Notes under the pieces: generated by a model | Seen by the model: the letters and a program-made list of their open reading frames with translations, nothing else | Database searches by the model: none | What the model was told of the DNA's origin: nothing | In this document: piece after piece, positions 1 to 9,146 of the stretch | Position numbering within the stretch: position 1 is the first letter of the stretch | Layout of the letters: the number at the start of each line of letters is the position of its first letter | Made by a program: the position numbers and the translations under genes | NCBI GenBank assembly: GCA_025462645.1 | Contig: JAOAPB010000081.1 | Span: forward strand, 1 to 57,242 | DNA: 57,242 bases | Reading direction: 5' to 3' | Origin: Edaphobacter sp. | GTDB lineage: Bacteria; Acidobacteriota; Terriglobia; Terriglobales; Acidobacteriaceae

Positions 1-16
1 GCCTCTAGAATAAACC

Positions 17-1645
17 GTGATGATCGACCACACCTCCGCCACCAGCCCAGTTCAAACGATTGACCTCCGTCCCATCCGCCGCGCTCTCCTCTCCGTCACC
101 GACAAGACCGGCCTCGTCGACTTTGCCCGCGCCCTCGCCTCCCACAACGTCGAGCTCGTCTCCACCGGAGGCACCTCCAAGGCCCTCCGCGACGCCGGCC
201 TTACCGTCCGCGACATCAGCGACCTCACCGGCTTCCCCGAGATGCTCGACGGCCGCGTCAAAACCCTCCATCCCAAGGTCCACGGCGGCATCCTCCACAT
301 TCGCAGCAATGCCGAGCACGTCGCCGCAGTAAACGCCCACGCCATCGAGCCCATCGACATGGTCGTAGTAAACCTCTACGCCTTCGAGAAGACCGCGCAG
401 CGCCCCGGCGTAGCCTTCGCAGACGTCATCGAGAACATCGACATCGGCGGCCCATCGATGGTCCGCTCTGCCGCTAAGAACTTCGAAGACGTAGCCATCG
501 TCACGGCTACAGCCGACTACACCGCGCTCGCCGAAGAGCTCGCCGCAAACTCCGGCAGCCTCACTCGTGCAACGCGCTGGCGCCTCGCAAAACTAGCCTT
601 CGCCGTCACCGCCGCCTACGACGCTGGCATCGCCACCGCGCTCGAGAGCATCGTGACCCCCTCCGGCCCGGCGGTCTTCTCGTACGACGAGCTTCCTCAA
701 ACCCTCCGCGTCATCGACCCTCTTGCCAAGACCCTCCGCTATGGGGAAAATCCGCACCAGAAGGCCGCTCTCTACATCGACGGCAGCGGCAAAGGCGTAG
801 CCGCAGCCCAGCAGCTCCAAGGCAAAGAGCTCAGCTACAACAACATCGTCGATCTCGACGCCTGCTGGGAGCTCGTCAGCGAGTTCGACTCCTCCAGCGA
901 AGCTGCCGTTGCCATCATCAAGCACACCAATCCCTGTGGAGCCTCCACTGGAGACACCGTCCTCGAGGCCTACCTCCGCGCCCTCGAAGCCGATCCCATC
1001 TCAGCCTTCGGCGGAGTCATCGGCATCAACCGCGAGGTCGACGCCGCTGCCGCCGAGGAGATAGCCAAGCTCTTCGTCGAAGCCATCGTCGCGCCATCCT
1101 TCACCCCTGCGGCGTTGGAGCGCTTTGCCTCCAAGAAGAACCTGCGCCTCGTCCAGATCGCTCCAGCCGATACCCCGCGCATCTTCAAGCAGGTCTCCGG
1201 TGGCCTCCTCGTACAGGACGCCGACCGCCTCCGCATCACCGAGGCTCAGCTCCAGATCGTCACCGAGCGCAAGCCGACCCCCGAAGAGCTGCGGGCTCTC
1301 CTGTTCTCCTGGCGCGTCTGCAAGCACGTCAAATCAAACGCCATCGTCTACGCCCGCTTCGCCGAAGGACACGGCCAGACCGTCGGCATCGGGGCAGGGC
1401 AGATGAGCCGTGTCGACGCTGCTCGCTTCGGAGCCATGAAGGCCGTGCTCCCACTCACCAACTCAGTCGCCGCCTCGGACGCCTTCTTCCCATTCGCCGA
1501 TGGCCTCGAAACCGTAGCCAACGCTGGTGCCACAGCGGTTATCCAACCCGGCGGCTCAGTCCGAGACGCAGAGGTCATCGAGGCGGCCAACCGGCTCGGC
1601 GTCGCGATGGTTTTTACGGGAGTTCGTCATTTCCGGCACGGATAG
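17..1645 (+). CDS. purH: PurH, bifunctional AICAR formyltransferase / IMP cyclohydrolase
   Basis: Catalyses the last two steps of de novo purine synthesis, AICAR to FAICAR (10-formyl-THF donor) and FAICAR to IMP, in the cytoplasm. The 542-residue length is normal for the family. The N-terminal IMP cyclohydrolase (MGS-like) domain shows [13 protein letters not shown] and [13 protein letters not shown]. The C-terminal transformylase domain carries the Lys-His pair in [11 protein letters not shown] and ends in the usual [12 protein letters not shown] at 17 is followed directly by ATG at 20, and either may be the start. The left window edge lies 16 bases upstream, so promoter and operon partners are not visible. 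Confidence 0.97.
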   Translation: MMIDHTSATSPVQTIDLRPIRRALLSVTDKTGLVDFARALASHNVELVSTGGTSKALRDAGLTVRDISDLTGFPEMLDGRVKTLHPKVHGGILHIRSNAEHVAAVNAHAIEPIDMVVVNLYAFEKTAQRPGVAFADVIENIDIGGPSMVRSAAKNFEDVAIVTATADYTALAEELAANSGSLTRATRWRLAKLAFAVTAAYDAGIATALESIVTPSGPAVFSYDELPQTLRVIDPLAKTLRYGENPHQKAALYIDGSGKGVAAAQQLQGKELSYNNIVDLDACWELVSEFDSSSEAAVAIIKHTNPCGASTGDTVLEAYLRALEADPISAFGGVIGINREVDAAAAEEIAKLFVEAIVAPSFTPAALERFASKKNLRLVQIAPADTPRIFKQVSGGLLVQDADRLRITEAQLQIVTERKPTPEELRALLFSWRVCKHVKSNAIVYARFAEGHGQTVGIGAGQMSRVDAARFGAMKAVLPLTNSVAASDAFFPFADGLETVANAGATAVIQPGGSVRDAEVIEAANRLGVAMVFTGVRHFRHG

Positions 1646-1689
1646 ATAAGGGTTTCGTGCGGATATATAATGGCCGCCATACTGTAATT

Positions 1690-1704
1690 GGGCCTGTCAG
1701 GCCC
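1690..1704. other. short perfect inverted repeat downstream of purH
   Basis: Seven-base arms (GGGCCTG / CAGGCCC) are separated by one base, 45 bases after the purH stop. There is no T-run on either side, so this is at best a weak terminator or a protein site. The rest of 1646-1818 is non-coding and should hold the promoter of the TPR gene. Confidence 0.35.
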
Positions 1705-1818
1705 GCCTGCATCCAATCCGGAAGCGGCATCGTCTAACCATTGTCTTTTGGTTTCATTTTTTAGTTTTGCTTGATTCGTAATGGCTTTGATTTCGGTGGC
1801 ACAGGAAACTTACATCTC

Positions 1819-3915
1819 ATGACCTTGCTCTTGCGTGCCTCGTCTCTTCGCCACCTTCGGCTGCTTCCTGCGGCAACGTTGCTCTTCGCCGCGCATACGA
1901 TGATTGCCCAGGTCCCAGCTGCCGCAAAGACTCCAGCACCTCCGGCGGCCACCACCAGCACACCTGATCGCGCCTCGTCTTACTATCACTACGGTCTCGC
2001 CCATCTCTACGAGGATATGGCCGTCAACGCAGGCCGATCCGACTACGCGACTCAGGCGGTCGAGCAGTACAAGCTCGCTCTCGACGCCGATCCGGACTCA
2101 CGCCTCCTGCAGGATGGCCTCGCCGACCTCTACTTCAAGATCGGCCGTATCCGCGAGGCCGTGACCGCCGCGCAGGATCAGGTCAACAAGAATCCCGACG
2201 ACGTAGCCGCGCACACCTTGCTCGGCAAGGTCTACCTCCGCTCCCTTGGCGACATGCAGAGCGCGCAATCCGGCCAGATGTTGCAGCTCGCCATCACGGA
2301 GTACGAGAAGCTCGCCCAGTTGAAGCCCAACGACGTGGAGACCCGCCTTCTCCTCGGCCAGCTCTATAGCCTGAACCATGATTCGGCGAAGGCGGAGTCT
2401 CAGTTCAAGGCAGCGCAGGGCATCGACGCAGGCTCTGAAGAGGTTGTGCTCAATATGGCGCGGCTCTATAGCGAGCAGGGCGACTTCAAGCGCGCCGCCG
2501 ACACGCTCAGCTCCGTCCCCGTCGACGACAGATCCCCCCGCATCGAGTTCGCTCTCGGCGCCAGCTACGACCAACTCAAGAAGCCGAAGGACGCTATCGC
2601 AGCCTACCGCCGCTCGATCGATCTCGATTCTGAGAATATGGACGCACAGCGCGGTCTCGCCAATGCGCTGCTCAGCGACGGCCAGATGGACGAGGCCCTG
2701 AAGGTGCTCAACGAGATCGTCACCACCGAACCGCAGGACGCGCAGTCTCAGATTCACATCTCTGAGATCCAGCGCCGGCAGGGCCACTACGAGGAGGCAC
2801 TGGCAACGCTCGAGAAGGCGAAGCCATTAGCGCCGGACAACCTTGAGTTGAGCTACAACGAGGCTCTTATCTACGACTCGTTGGGCCGTTACGACGATGC
2901 CATCGGTGTCCTCAATACGCTGGTCGCCAACTCCGCCCATGCCGACGGCAAGTACTCCGAACCCGAGAAGGCCAACCGCGCGATCTTCCTCGATCGCCTG
3001 GGAATCGTCTATCGCGAGCAGAACAAGACGGCTGAGTCCATCGGGGCCTACAAGCAGTTGATAGAGCTGGGCGGCGACTTCGCCAAGGGTGGCTATCAAG
3101 GTCAGATCGACGTCTACCGTGACGCGCATCAATGGAAAGACGCGACCACCGTCGCTGCGGATGCCGCCAAGGCAATGCCCAAGGATCGTAGCATTCAGCT
3201 GATGTACGCTGGTCAGCTTGCGGATACCGGGCAGGTGGAGCAGGGCATCGCCCTCGCCAAGGCGCAGCTCTCCACCACGGCCAGCGCCTCCGAGACTCGC
3301 GAGGCCCACCTTGCCCTTGCCCAGATCTACACCCGTCTGAAGCGCTGGAGCGATGCTGGAGCGGAGCTGGATAAGGCGGAGGCCGCTGCCACCAAGACGG
3401 AGGAAAAACTCTACGTCTACTTCCTGCGCGGGACCCTGGCAGACCGGCAGAAGCAGTACGACCAGGCCGAGGCACAGTTTCATAAAGCGCTCGTCATCGA
3501 CCCGCAGAACGCGACCATCCTCAACTACCTCGGCTACATGCTCGCGGACCGCGGTGTCCGCCTCCCCGAGGCGCTGACAATGATCCGCAAGGCTGTCGAT
3601 CTCGACCCGCAGAACTACGCCTACCTGGACTCACTCGGCTGGGCCTACTTCAAGACCGGCCAGTACGCCCTTGCGGAAGAGAACATCCGCAAGGCAAACG
3701 AGCGTAACAACGGAGACCCCACTATCCACGACCATCTCGGCGAGGTCTACGAGAAGACTGGCAAGCTCAAGATGGCCGTAGCACAGTGGGAGCGCTCGAT
3801 GACCGAATATGCCCACTCCCTGCCGGCTGACGCAGATCCAGTCGACGTAGCCAAGGTCCAGCGCAAGCTGGAGAACGCTCGCGTCAAACTCGCCAAAGTT
3901 AGCACGCATCCGTAG
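1819..3915 (+). CDS. exported tetratricopeptide-repeat protein
   Basis: A 698-residue protein with a signal peptide (hydrophobic stretch ending near TMIAQ, followed by an Ala/Pro-rich linker) and then repeated TPR units through almost the whole length. Typical TPR helix pairs are visible, such as AIAAYRRSIDLDSENMDAQR and the block around NYLGYMLADRGVRLPEAL. TPR arrays are protein-binding scaffolds, so the likely role is an envelope adaptor; no catalytic domain is seen. The ATG at 1819 is preferred to an upstream in-frame TTG (1771) because an AGGAAA box precedes it and the signal peptide then begins properly. The gene runs toward the convergent fucosidase gene, with a strong hairpin between them. 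Confidence 0.85.
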   Translation: MTLLLRASSLRHLRLLPAATLLFAAHTMIAQVPAAAKTPAPPAATTSTPDRASSYYHYGLAHLYEDMAVNAGRSDYATQAVEQYKLALDADPDSRLLQDGLADLYFKIGRIREAVTAAQDQVNKNPDDVAAHTLLGKVYLRSLGDMQSAQSGQMLQLAITEYEKLAQLKPNDVETRLLLGQLYSLNHDSAKAESQFKAAQGIDAGSEEVVLNMARLYSEQGDFKRAADTLSSVPVDDRSPRIEFALGASYDQLKKPKDAIAAYRRSIDLDSENMDAQRGLANALLSDGQMDEALKVLNEIVTTEPQDAQSQIHISEIQRRQGHYEEALATLEKAKPLAPDNLELSYNEALIYDSLGRYDDAIGVLNTLVANSAHADGKYSEPEKANRAIFLDRLGIVYREQNKTAESIGAYKQLIELGGDFAKGGYQGQIDVYRDAHQWKDATTVAADAAKAMPKDRSIQLMYAGQLADTGQVEQGIALAKAQLSTTASASETREAHLALAQIYTRLKRWSDAGAELDKAEAAATKTEEKLYVYFLRGTLADRQKQYDQAEAQFHKALVIDPQNATILNYLGYMLADRGVRLPEALTMIRKAVDLDPQNYAYLDSLGWAYFKTGQYALAEENIRKANERNNGDPTIHDHLGEVYEKTGKLKMAVAQWERSMTEYAHSLPADADPVDVAKVQRKLENARVKLAKVSTHP

Positions 3916-4086
3916 AGTAGTGGTTTATTGCTGTTCATGCTCTTCCCTATCGAAATTGCCTGAAAACCCAGCCTTCGCAGTTTATTGAAGGACGGGACGG
4001 TATATGCCCTCAGCTGCTTTGTTTGCCTTACAGTTGTCATGTTGCAGATGGCGGAGAACAAAGCAAGGTAGACGGAGACAAGTCAG

Positions 4087-4122
4087 GACGCCCAGATTTC
4101 GATAAAGCGAAATCTGGGCGTC
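4087..4122. terminator. strong bidirectional rho-independent terminator
   Basis: A perfect 15-bp stem (4087-4101 with 4108-4122) has a 6-base loop and is followed by TTATGTTTT on the plus strand. It sits between two convergent genes, the TPR gene ending at 3915 and the GH29 gene ending at 4142, and could stop transcription from both. Confidence 0.85.
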
Positions 4123-4141
4123 TTATGTTTTGATTGGTTAA

Positions 4142-5587
4142 TTATTTGCTGGTGTTGAGGACGAGGACGGTGGCGATGGGGTCGAGCGCCTTTGCTGGGA
4201 GCTCGATGTCGAGGCTTGAGCCGTTCTGCGTGACCTTGAGGGGCTTGTGGGTCTTGTCGGCCAGCAGGTAGGCGCTGGTGACCTTACGGGGCATCTTGTC
4301 GACGTGGAAGCTACCATTTGGCCAGGTGAAGATCTCGACGTAGACCTTGTTCGCCTTGGTGGTGGATCGCCAGTTCCAGGTGGGGATGAACTTGGGCTGG
4401 TTGCCTCTGCCTTTTTCTGTGGTGCTGAAGGTGCCGGTGGGGACATCGAAGATGGTTGATGTGGTGCCGTAGATGGCTTCACCGTTGACCTTGAGCCACT
4501 GGCCAACCTGCTGGAGACGCTCGATCTCAGGGGCGGGGACGATGCCGTGGGAGTCGGGGCCGATGTTCAGCAGATAGTTGCCACCCTTGCTGGCGATGTC
4601 GATGAGGTTGCGGAGGAGAGTCTCGGTGGACTTGAAGTTGGTGTCGAAAGACTTGTAGCCCCAGGTGTCGTTCATGGTCATGCAGGACTCCCAGTCGCGG
4701 CCGGGGTAGCCCTGGGGGGGAATGAACTGCTCGGGGGTTTCGGTGTCGCCTTTATAGGTTCCGCCGAGACGGTTGTTCCAGATGAGATTGGGGTGCTGGT
4801 TGAGGAGGGCGACGATCTCGGCGGCGCGGGCGGGGGTCATGTTCTTCGAGGGAGTGTCGAACCAGACGACGACGGGGAAGTCGCCGTAGTTGGTGAGGAG
4901 CTCTTTGATCTGGGGAATGGATTTGGTGTGGAGGTAGGTGTCGAAGTCACCGTCCTGGGCCTTGTCCCAGTGGAAGGTGGGTCCGACATGGCTTCCGGTC
5001 TTGTAGGCGGAGCCGCCTGGGGCGGTCCAGTCCTGGTCCTGCGAGTAGTAGAAACCCAGCTTGACTCCCTGCTTCTTACACTCCTCGGCTAGTTCGCGGA
5101 GTGGATCGCGCTTGAAGGGAGTCGCGGCGACGATGTTGAAGGGATCGACCTTGGAGTCGAACATGGCGAAGCCGTCGTGGTGCTTGGCGGTGATGACGAT
5201 GTACTTCATGCCGGCGGACCTGGCGAGGGCGACGATATCATGCGCGCTGAAGCCGGTGGGATTGAACTGGGGGGCGAAGGCCTTATAGTCGGCGACGGGG
5301 ATGGAGAGGTCATTCATGATCCACTCGCCGATGTGAGTGGTGCGTTGGCCCTTCCAGGTGCCGGCGGGGATGGAGTAGAGGCCCCAGTGGATGAACATGC
5401 CGAAGCGAGCCTCGCGCCACCACTGCATGCGGGCGTCGTGCTGAGCAGGGGTCTCCGTGTCCTGGATGGCGGGAACGGGGTGGTTGACAGGCGTTGCGTC
5501 GGGCTTGCTGCCTTCCAGCTGAGCGTAGCTCCAGGAGGCGGAGGACAAGAGGAGAGCAGTAGCGATGCTGCGGTGGATTCGATTCAC
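4142..5587 (-). CDS. secreted alpha-L-fucosidase, GH29 (first copy)
   Basis: Retaining exo-fucosidase predicted to release L-fucose from glycans outside the cytoplasm. The 481 residues begin with a signal peptide ending in SWSYAQ. The GH29 catalytic barrel shows RFGMFIHWGLYSIPAGTW, AKHHDGFAMFD and GFYYSQDQDW. VVVWFDTPS carries the aspartate at the position of the family nucleophile, and GGNYLLNIGPDSHG closes the barrel. A C-terminal beta domain follows. The start is the GTG at 5587, which has AAGGA just upstream; an upstream in-frame start at 5653 would add residues before the signal peptide. A second GH29 gene lies at 36.5 kb in a fucose locus, whereas this copy stands alone, back to back with the MeaB-MCE gene. 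Confidence 0.93.
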   Translation of the reverse strand: MNRIHRSIATALLLSSASWSYAQLEGSKPDATPVNHPVPAIQDTETPAQHDARMQWWREARFGMFIHWGLYSIPAGTWKGQRTTHIGEWIMNDLSIPVADYKAFAPQFNPTGFSAHDIVALARSAGMKYIVITAKHHDGFAMFDSKVDPFNIVAATPFKRDPLRELAEECKKQGVKLGFYYSQDQDWTAPGGSAYKTGSHVGPTFHWDKAQDGDFDTYLHTKSIPQIKELLTNYGDFPVVVWFDTPSKNMTPARAAEIVALLNQHPNLIWNNRLGGTYKGDTETPEQFIPPQGYPGRDWESCMTMNDTWGYKSFDTNFKSTETLLRNLIDIASKGGNYLLNIGPDSHGIVPAPEIERLQQVGQWLKVNGEAIYGTTSTIFDVPTGTFSTTEKGRGNQPKFIPTWNWRSTTKANKVYVEIFTWPNGSFHVDKMPRKVTSAYLLADKTHKPLKVTQNGSSLDIELPAKALDPIATVLVLNTSK

Positions 5588-5715
5588 GGGGGGTCCTTGG
5601 AATGAAATGACGGCACCGGAATTATAGGTGAAAATTCTTGTTCGCAGGTGCAAGTAAGATCTGGAGCGGCAGGTTGGGACTTCGGCGCGGGTATCATCAC
5701 TGGGTGAACGAAGAG

Positions 5716-6924
5716 ATGAGAACGGACGTTTCGGAGACTGCGCAGATGCTGGAGCGACTGCGTTCCGGAGAGGTGCGCTCCCTGGCTCGAGCGATATCGC
5801 TCGTTGAAGGTAGGTTGGCTGGTGCAGCTGAGTTGGTGAAGGCGTGCCGTGAGTATGGGGGGACTGGGCTACGAGTTGGCGTGACAGGGCCGCCGGGGGC
5901 AGGGAAGAGCACCCTGGTAGATCAGATGGCTCGCTGGCTGAGGCAGGATGGGCTGACGGTGGGGGTGCTGGCGGTCGATCCTTCGAGTCCGTATACGGGT
6001 GGGGCGCTCCTGGGGGACCGGATTCGGATGCAGGGATTCAGCGAGGATCCGGGGGTGTACATCCGCAGCATGGCTTCGCGGGGAGCTATGGGCGGGTTGA
6101 CCAGGGCTGCGGAGGAGGTATGTACGTTGATGGAGGCTGCGGGACGGCAGACGATTCTAATTGAGACGGTGGGCGTCGGTCAGGACGAGGTCGATGTGAT
6201 TGGACTGGCGGATGTAACGGTGGTGGTGCTGGTGCCGGGGATGGGCGACGAGGTGCAGAGCCTGAAGGCCGGGATTATGGAGGTGGCAGATATCTTCGTC
6301 GTGAACAAGAGCGATGGGGGTGGTGCGGAGAGGGTGGAATCGGAGATTCTTGCAATGCAGGGGTTGACGGAGCGACGGGGTGGGTGGGTTCCGCCGGTGG
6401 TGCGGACTGTCGCGACTACGGGTGAGGGTGTTGTGGAGTTGATGGAGACGGTGAGACGCTGCGCTACGGAGAAGAAGGGCCTAAGGACGCGACGGCTGGG
6501 TTTGGGAGCGGCCGGTGGGGGGCTGGATCATCTTGGCATTGCGGTGCGGAGTATTGCGGCTGCTCGTGGGTTCTATGAGGCGCTTGGGTTGACGGTGAGC
6601 CATGAGGAGACGGTGGAGCATGAGAAGGTAAAGACGGCGATGCTGCCCTTGGGGGCGACTCGTATCGAGCTGCTGGAGCCGACGGAAGACGATTCGACGA
6701 TTGGTAGGTTTCTAGCGAAGCGCGGCGAGGGGCTGCACCATATCGCCGTACATGTGGAGGGTATCGACGAGATGTTTCGCAGGCTGACGGCGCAGGGGAT
6801 TCGGCTGGCGAGCGATGGGGTACGCGTGGGGGCGGGGGGGCATCGCTATTTCTTTGTACACCCAGCGAGTACAGGGGGCGTTCTGCTGGAGATTGTGGGC
6901 AATGCTACAGGGAGTGCGGAGTGA
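5716..6924 (+). CDS. MeaB/ArgK-type GTPase fused to methylmalonyl-CoA epimerase
   Basis: Two enzymes of the propionyl-CoA/methylmalonyl-CoA route are joined in one chain of about 402 residues. The N-terminal part (about 1-260) is a MeaB G3E GTPase, with P-loop GVTGPPGAGKST, VDPSSPYTGGALLGDR, ETVGVGQDEVDV and the NKSD base-specificity motif. MeaB chaperones B12-dependent methylmalonyl-CoA mutase. The C-terminal part (about 270-402) is a vicinal-oxygen-chelate epimerase, with LDHLGIAVRSI, GLHHIAVHVEGI and GGVLLEIVG supplying His/Glu metal ligands. The usual MeaB C-terminal dimerisation helices appear replaced by the epimerase. No mutase gene is in the window. The start is uncertain: ATG 5716 or GTG 5704. 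It overlaps tsaB by TGATG. Confidence 0.9.
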   Translation: MRTDVSETAQMLERLRSGEVRSLARAISLVEGRLAGAAELVKACREYGGTGLRVGVTGPPGAGKSTLVDQMARWLRQDGLTVGVLAVDPSSPYTGGALLGDRIRMQGFSEDPGVYIRSMASRGAMGGLTRAAEEVCTLMEAAGRQTILIETVGVGQDEVDVIGLADVTVVVLVPGMGDEVQSLKAGIMEVADIFVVNKSDGGGAERVESEILAMQGLTERRGGWVPPVVRTVATTGEGVVELMETVRRCATEKKGLRTRRLGLGAAGGGLDHLGIAVRSIAAARGFYEALGLTVSHEETVEHEKVKTAMLPLGATRIELLEPTEDDSTIGRFLAKRGEGLHHIAVHVEGIDEMFRRLTAQGIRLASDGVRVGAGGHRYFFVHPASTGGVLLEIVGNATGSAE

Positions 6925-7622
6925 TGCGGCTGCTGCTGATCGATACGTGTGGGAGTGAGGGAAGCGTTGTTCTGGCGGATACGGAGTTGACGCCGGCGGT
7001 TGTTGCGGCGGAGGTGCTGCCGGGTAGGACGTCGTCGGAGAGGCTGGTGCCCGCGGTGCGGCGGGTGATGGAGTCGGCTGGATGGAGGCTGCGTGAGCTG
7101 GCGGCGATCATTGTGGTGCATGGGCCGGGGTCGTTTACCGGAGTGCGGGTTGGGTTGAGTGCGGCCAAGGGATTGAGCGAGGCGGGTGGAGTGCCGCTGA
7201 TCGCTGTTTCACGGCTGGCTTTGTTGGCGGCTTCCGCGGGTGATGGAGTGGCTACGGCTCATGCGGTGCTCGATGCAGGGCGCGGGGAGTTTTATTACGG
7301 CGAGTATGTTGGGCATCGGCGTGTGCGGGAGGCTTTGCTGACGGAGGAGGAGTTGGTCGCCGCCGTTGCGAGGGAAACAGTTGTGGTGTGCGAGGCGAAG
7401 GTTGCGGAGGCTCTGGTTGCACTGCATCCGCGGTTGCTGGAGGAGCCTTCTGCGGGAGATGCGCTGCCTTTTGCTTTGGAGCGAATCGCTATGAGCGACT
7501 TCGATGACGCGGCTACGCTGGATGCGAACTATCTGCGGCGGACGGATGCTGAGATCTTTGCGAAGCCTAGCCCTGCGCGGGCTAAGGTGGTTCAGGCCAA
7601 GGGAAAGATCGCAGCGGAATGA
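6924..7622 (+). CDS. tsaB: TsaB, tRNA N6-threonylcarbamoyladenosine biosynthesis protein
   Basis: Non-catalytic ASKHA-fold partner of TsaD/TsaE in making t6A37 in ANN-decoding tRNAs. The N-terminus LLIDTCGSEGSVVL is the phosphate-1-like loop, and VHGPGSFTGVRVGLSAAKGL is the diagnostic TsaB/TsaD block. The length (232 residues) fits the family. The ATG at 6924 shares TGATG with the stop of the preceding fusion gene, and the rimI start overlaps its own stop, so the three are probably translationally coupled. A GTG at 6921 is an alternative start. The tsaB-rimI pairing is common in bacteria. Confidence 0.93.
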   Translation: MRLLLIDTCGSEGSVVLADTELTPAVVAAEVLPGRTSSERLVPAVRRVMESAGWRLRELAAIIVVHGPGSFTGVRVGLSAAKGLSEAGGVPLIAVSRLALLAASAGDGVATAHAVLDAGRGEFYYGEYVGHRRVREALLTEEELVAAVARETVVVCEAKVAEALVALHPRLLEEPSAGDALPFALERIAMSDFDDAATLDANYLRRTDAEIFAKPSPARAKVVQAKGKIAAE

Positions 7623-8107
7623 GCGCGACGGGGATGCAGATTCGGCTTGCGCACGCGGCAGATCTGGATGCGATCGTTCGGTTGGAACGAGCTGTGGCTG
7701 AGGCTCCGCACTGGGCTGAGGCGGAGTATGCGGCAATGCTTGTCGCGGGTATCGATACGGTGCGGCGGTGTCTCTTTGTTGGGGAGACGGATGGCAGGCT
7801 GATTGGGTTTGCCGTGGGGAAGGTCATCGGCGTGGGGGCGGGGAGTTCGGCTGAGCTGGAGAGTGTGGCGGTGGACCCGGAGGCGAGGCGTGGGGGCGTC
7901 GGGCGGATGCTTTGTTTTGCTGTGATTGGGTGGTGCCGGGAACAGGGTGTGGAGACGATGGATCTGGAGGTTCGGGCGGCCAGTGCAGGGGCGATTGCGC
8001 TCTATATCGGAATGGGATTCGTAGCCGTGGGGCGGCGACGGGGGTATTACATCGGGCCTGCGGAGGACGCTTTGCTGATGAAGCTGAAGTTAGCAAACGG
8101 TGGATAA
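7619..8107 (+). CDS. rimI: RimI-type ribosomal protein S18 alanine N-acetyltransferase (GNAT)
   Basis: A 162-residue GNAT domain. The acetyl-CoA pyrophosphate loop is visible as VDPEARRGGVGRMLC, preceded by the beta4 strand AELESVAV and followed by LEVRAASAGAIALYIGMGF, which is typical of RimI. The predicted reaction is N-terminal acetylation of S18, and the placement directly after tsaB (ATGA overlap) supports this over other GNATs. Substrate specificity cannot be proven from sequence alone. Confidence 0.88.
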   Translation: MSATGMQIRLAHAADLDAIVRLERAVAEAPHWAEAEYAAMLVAGIDTVRRCLFVGETDGRLIGFAVGKVIGVGAGSSAELESVAVDPEARRGGVGRMLCFAVIGWCREQGVETMDLEVRAASAGAIALYIGMGFVAVGRRRGYYIGPAEDALLMKLKLANGG

Positions 8108-8189
8108 ACCAATTTTGCCTTTGCTGATGGGGCTGTGATAGCTTTTCGGCATTCGGTGAGCTGTCGTCTGGTGTTGGAGGTATTTATTC

Positions 8190-8420
8190 ATGCAGACCGC
8201 CAAGTTTACGGAGCTTCCTCAGCCCTCTTCGCTTCCTTCCATTCATCAGCTTGCACAGGAACACAGCCTGTATGAACGCAGGCTGGATACGCTTAGGGCG
8301 AAGACGTATCTGACTGAGCAGGAACAGATGGAAGAAGTTCGGCTGAAGAAGTTGAAGCTTAGCTTGAAGGATGAGATGGAACGGCTGCGACGGTTGGGAG
8401 TGGATTTTCCCCAAAGCTAA
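8190..8420 (+). CDS. small YdcH-like (DUF465) coiled-coil protein
   Basis: A 76-residue, highly charged, helix-forming protein with a clear GGAGG box upstream of ATG 8190. The pattern HQLAQEHSLYERRLDTL, then a turn, then EEVRLKKLKLSLKDEMERL matches the two-helix hairpin of the YdcH/DUF465 family, whose function is unknown. It lies between rimI and psd with gaps of roughly 80 bases on each side, so it may be part of the same transcript. Confidence 0.8.
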   Translation: MQTAKFTELPQPSSLPSIHQLAQEHSLYERRLDTLRAKTYLTEQEQMEEVRLKKLKLSLKDEMERLRRLGVDFPQS

Positions 8421-8498
8421 GAGTAGCGCTGCGGGCGATCGGCGCTCTCGAATGGGGCGCTGAGTGAAGATGTGCGTGGCCTTATAATCGAGTCACTT

Positions 8499-9146
8499 AT
8501 GGTTCGAGATGGATTTTTCTACGCCTTAGGGCTCGGAGTAGTTGCGGCGGTGCTGTGGTTTCTGAAGATGCCCACTGCCCTGGTGGCATTGCCGATTGTG
8601 CTGGCGGCATTTTTTCTATGGTTTTTTCGCGATCCGGCGAGAACGATTCCCCAAGGGCCAGGGGAGATCGTGTCTCCTGGCGATGGCCTGGTGACCGAGG
8701 CGGAGTGGATTGAGACGACAAGCGGCAGCCGGTTGCGGCTCAGCATCTTTTTGAACGTGTTCGACGTGCATGTGAACCGTGCGCCGGTGAGTGGCACGGT
8801 GAAGGTGGCGGAGTTTCGCGAAGGCCAGTTCATGAATGCGATGAAGGCAGAGTCGGTGCTGCATAACGAGCAGACCCTGGTCGTCATCGATGCGGGTGGA
8901 TACGACGTGAGTTTCAAGCAGATTGCCGGTCTGCTGGCGCGGCGGATTGTGTGCAATGTGAAGGTGGGCGACCGGGTGGAGCGCGGACAGCGTATTGGCC
9001 TGATCAAGTTCGGCTCGCGCGTTGATGTACTGATGCCGGCAGAGGCAGATCTGAAGGTAAAGACAGGGTCGCGAGTACGCGGCGGATCGACAGTGCTGGC
9101 GGTGATGCCGCAGCCTGAGCCAAGTTCGACGACAGTGAGGGCCTGA
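8499..9146 (+). CDS. psd: phosphatidylserine decarboxylase, short (PSD-A) type
   Basis: Converts phosphatidylserine to phosphatidylethanolamine at the inner membrane. The 215 residues match the short PSD form. Two hydrophobic N-terminal segments are followed by WFFRDPARTIP and VSPGDGLV, the NVFDVHVNRAPVSG block with conserved His residues, and the self-cleavage site KFGSRVDVLMP. Ser173 is predicted to become the pyruvoyl cofactor. The ATG at 8499 is preferred to GTG 8472. The stop overlaps the pssA start (TGATG), so the two consecutive steps of PE synthesis are coupled. Confidence 0.95.
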   Translation: MVRDGFFYALGLGVVAAVLWFLKMPTALVALPIVLAAFFLWFFRDPARTIPQGPGEIVSPGDGLVTEAEWIETTSGSRLRLSIFLNVFDVHVNRAPVSGTVKVAEFREGQFMNAMKAESVLHNEQTLVVIDAGGYDVSFKQIAGLLARRIVCNVKVGDRVERGQRIGLIKFGSRVDVLMPAEADLKVKTGSRVRGGSTVLAVMPQPEPSSTTVRA

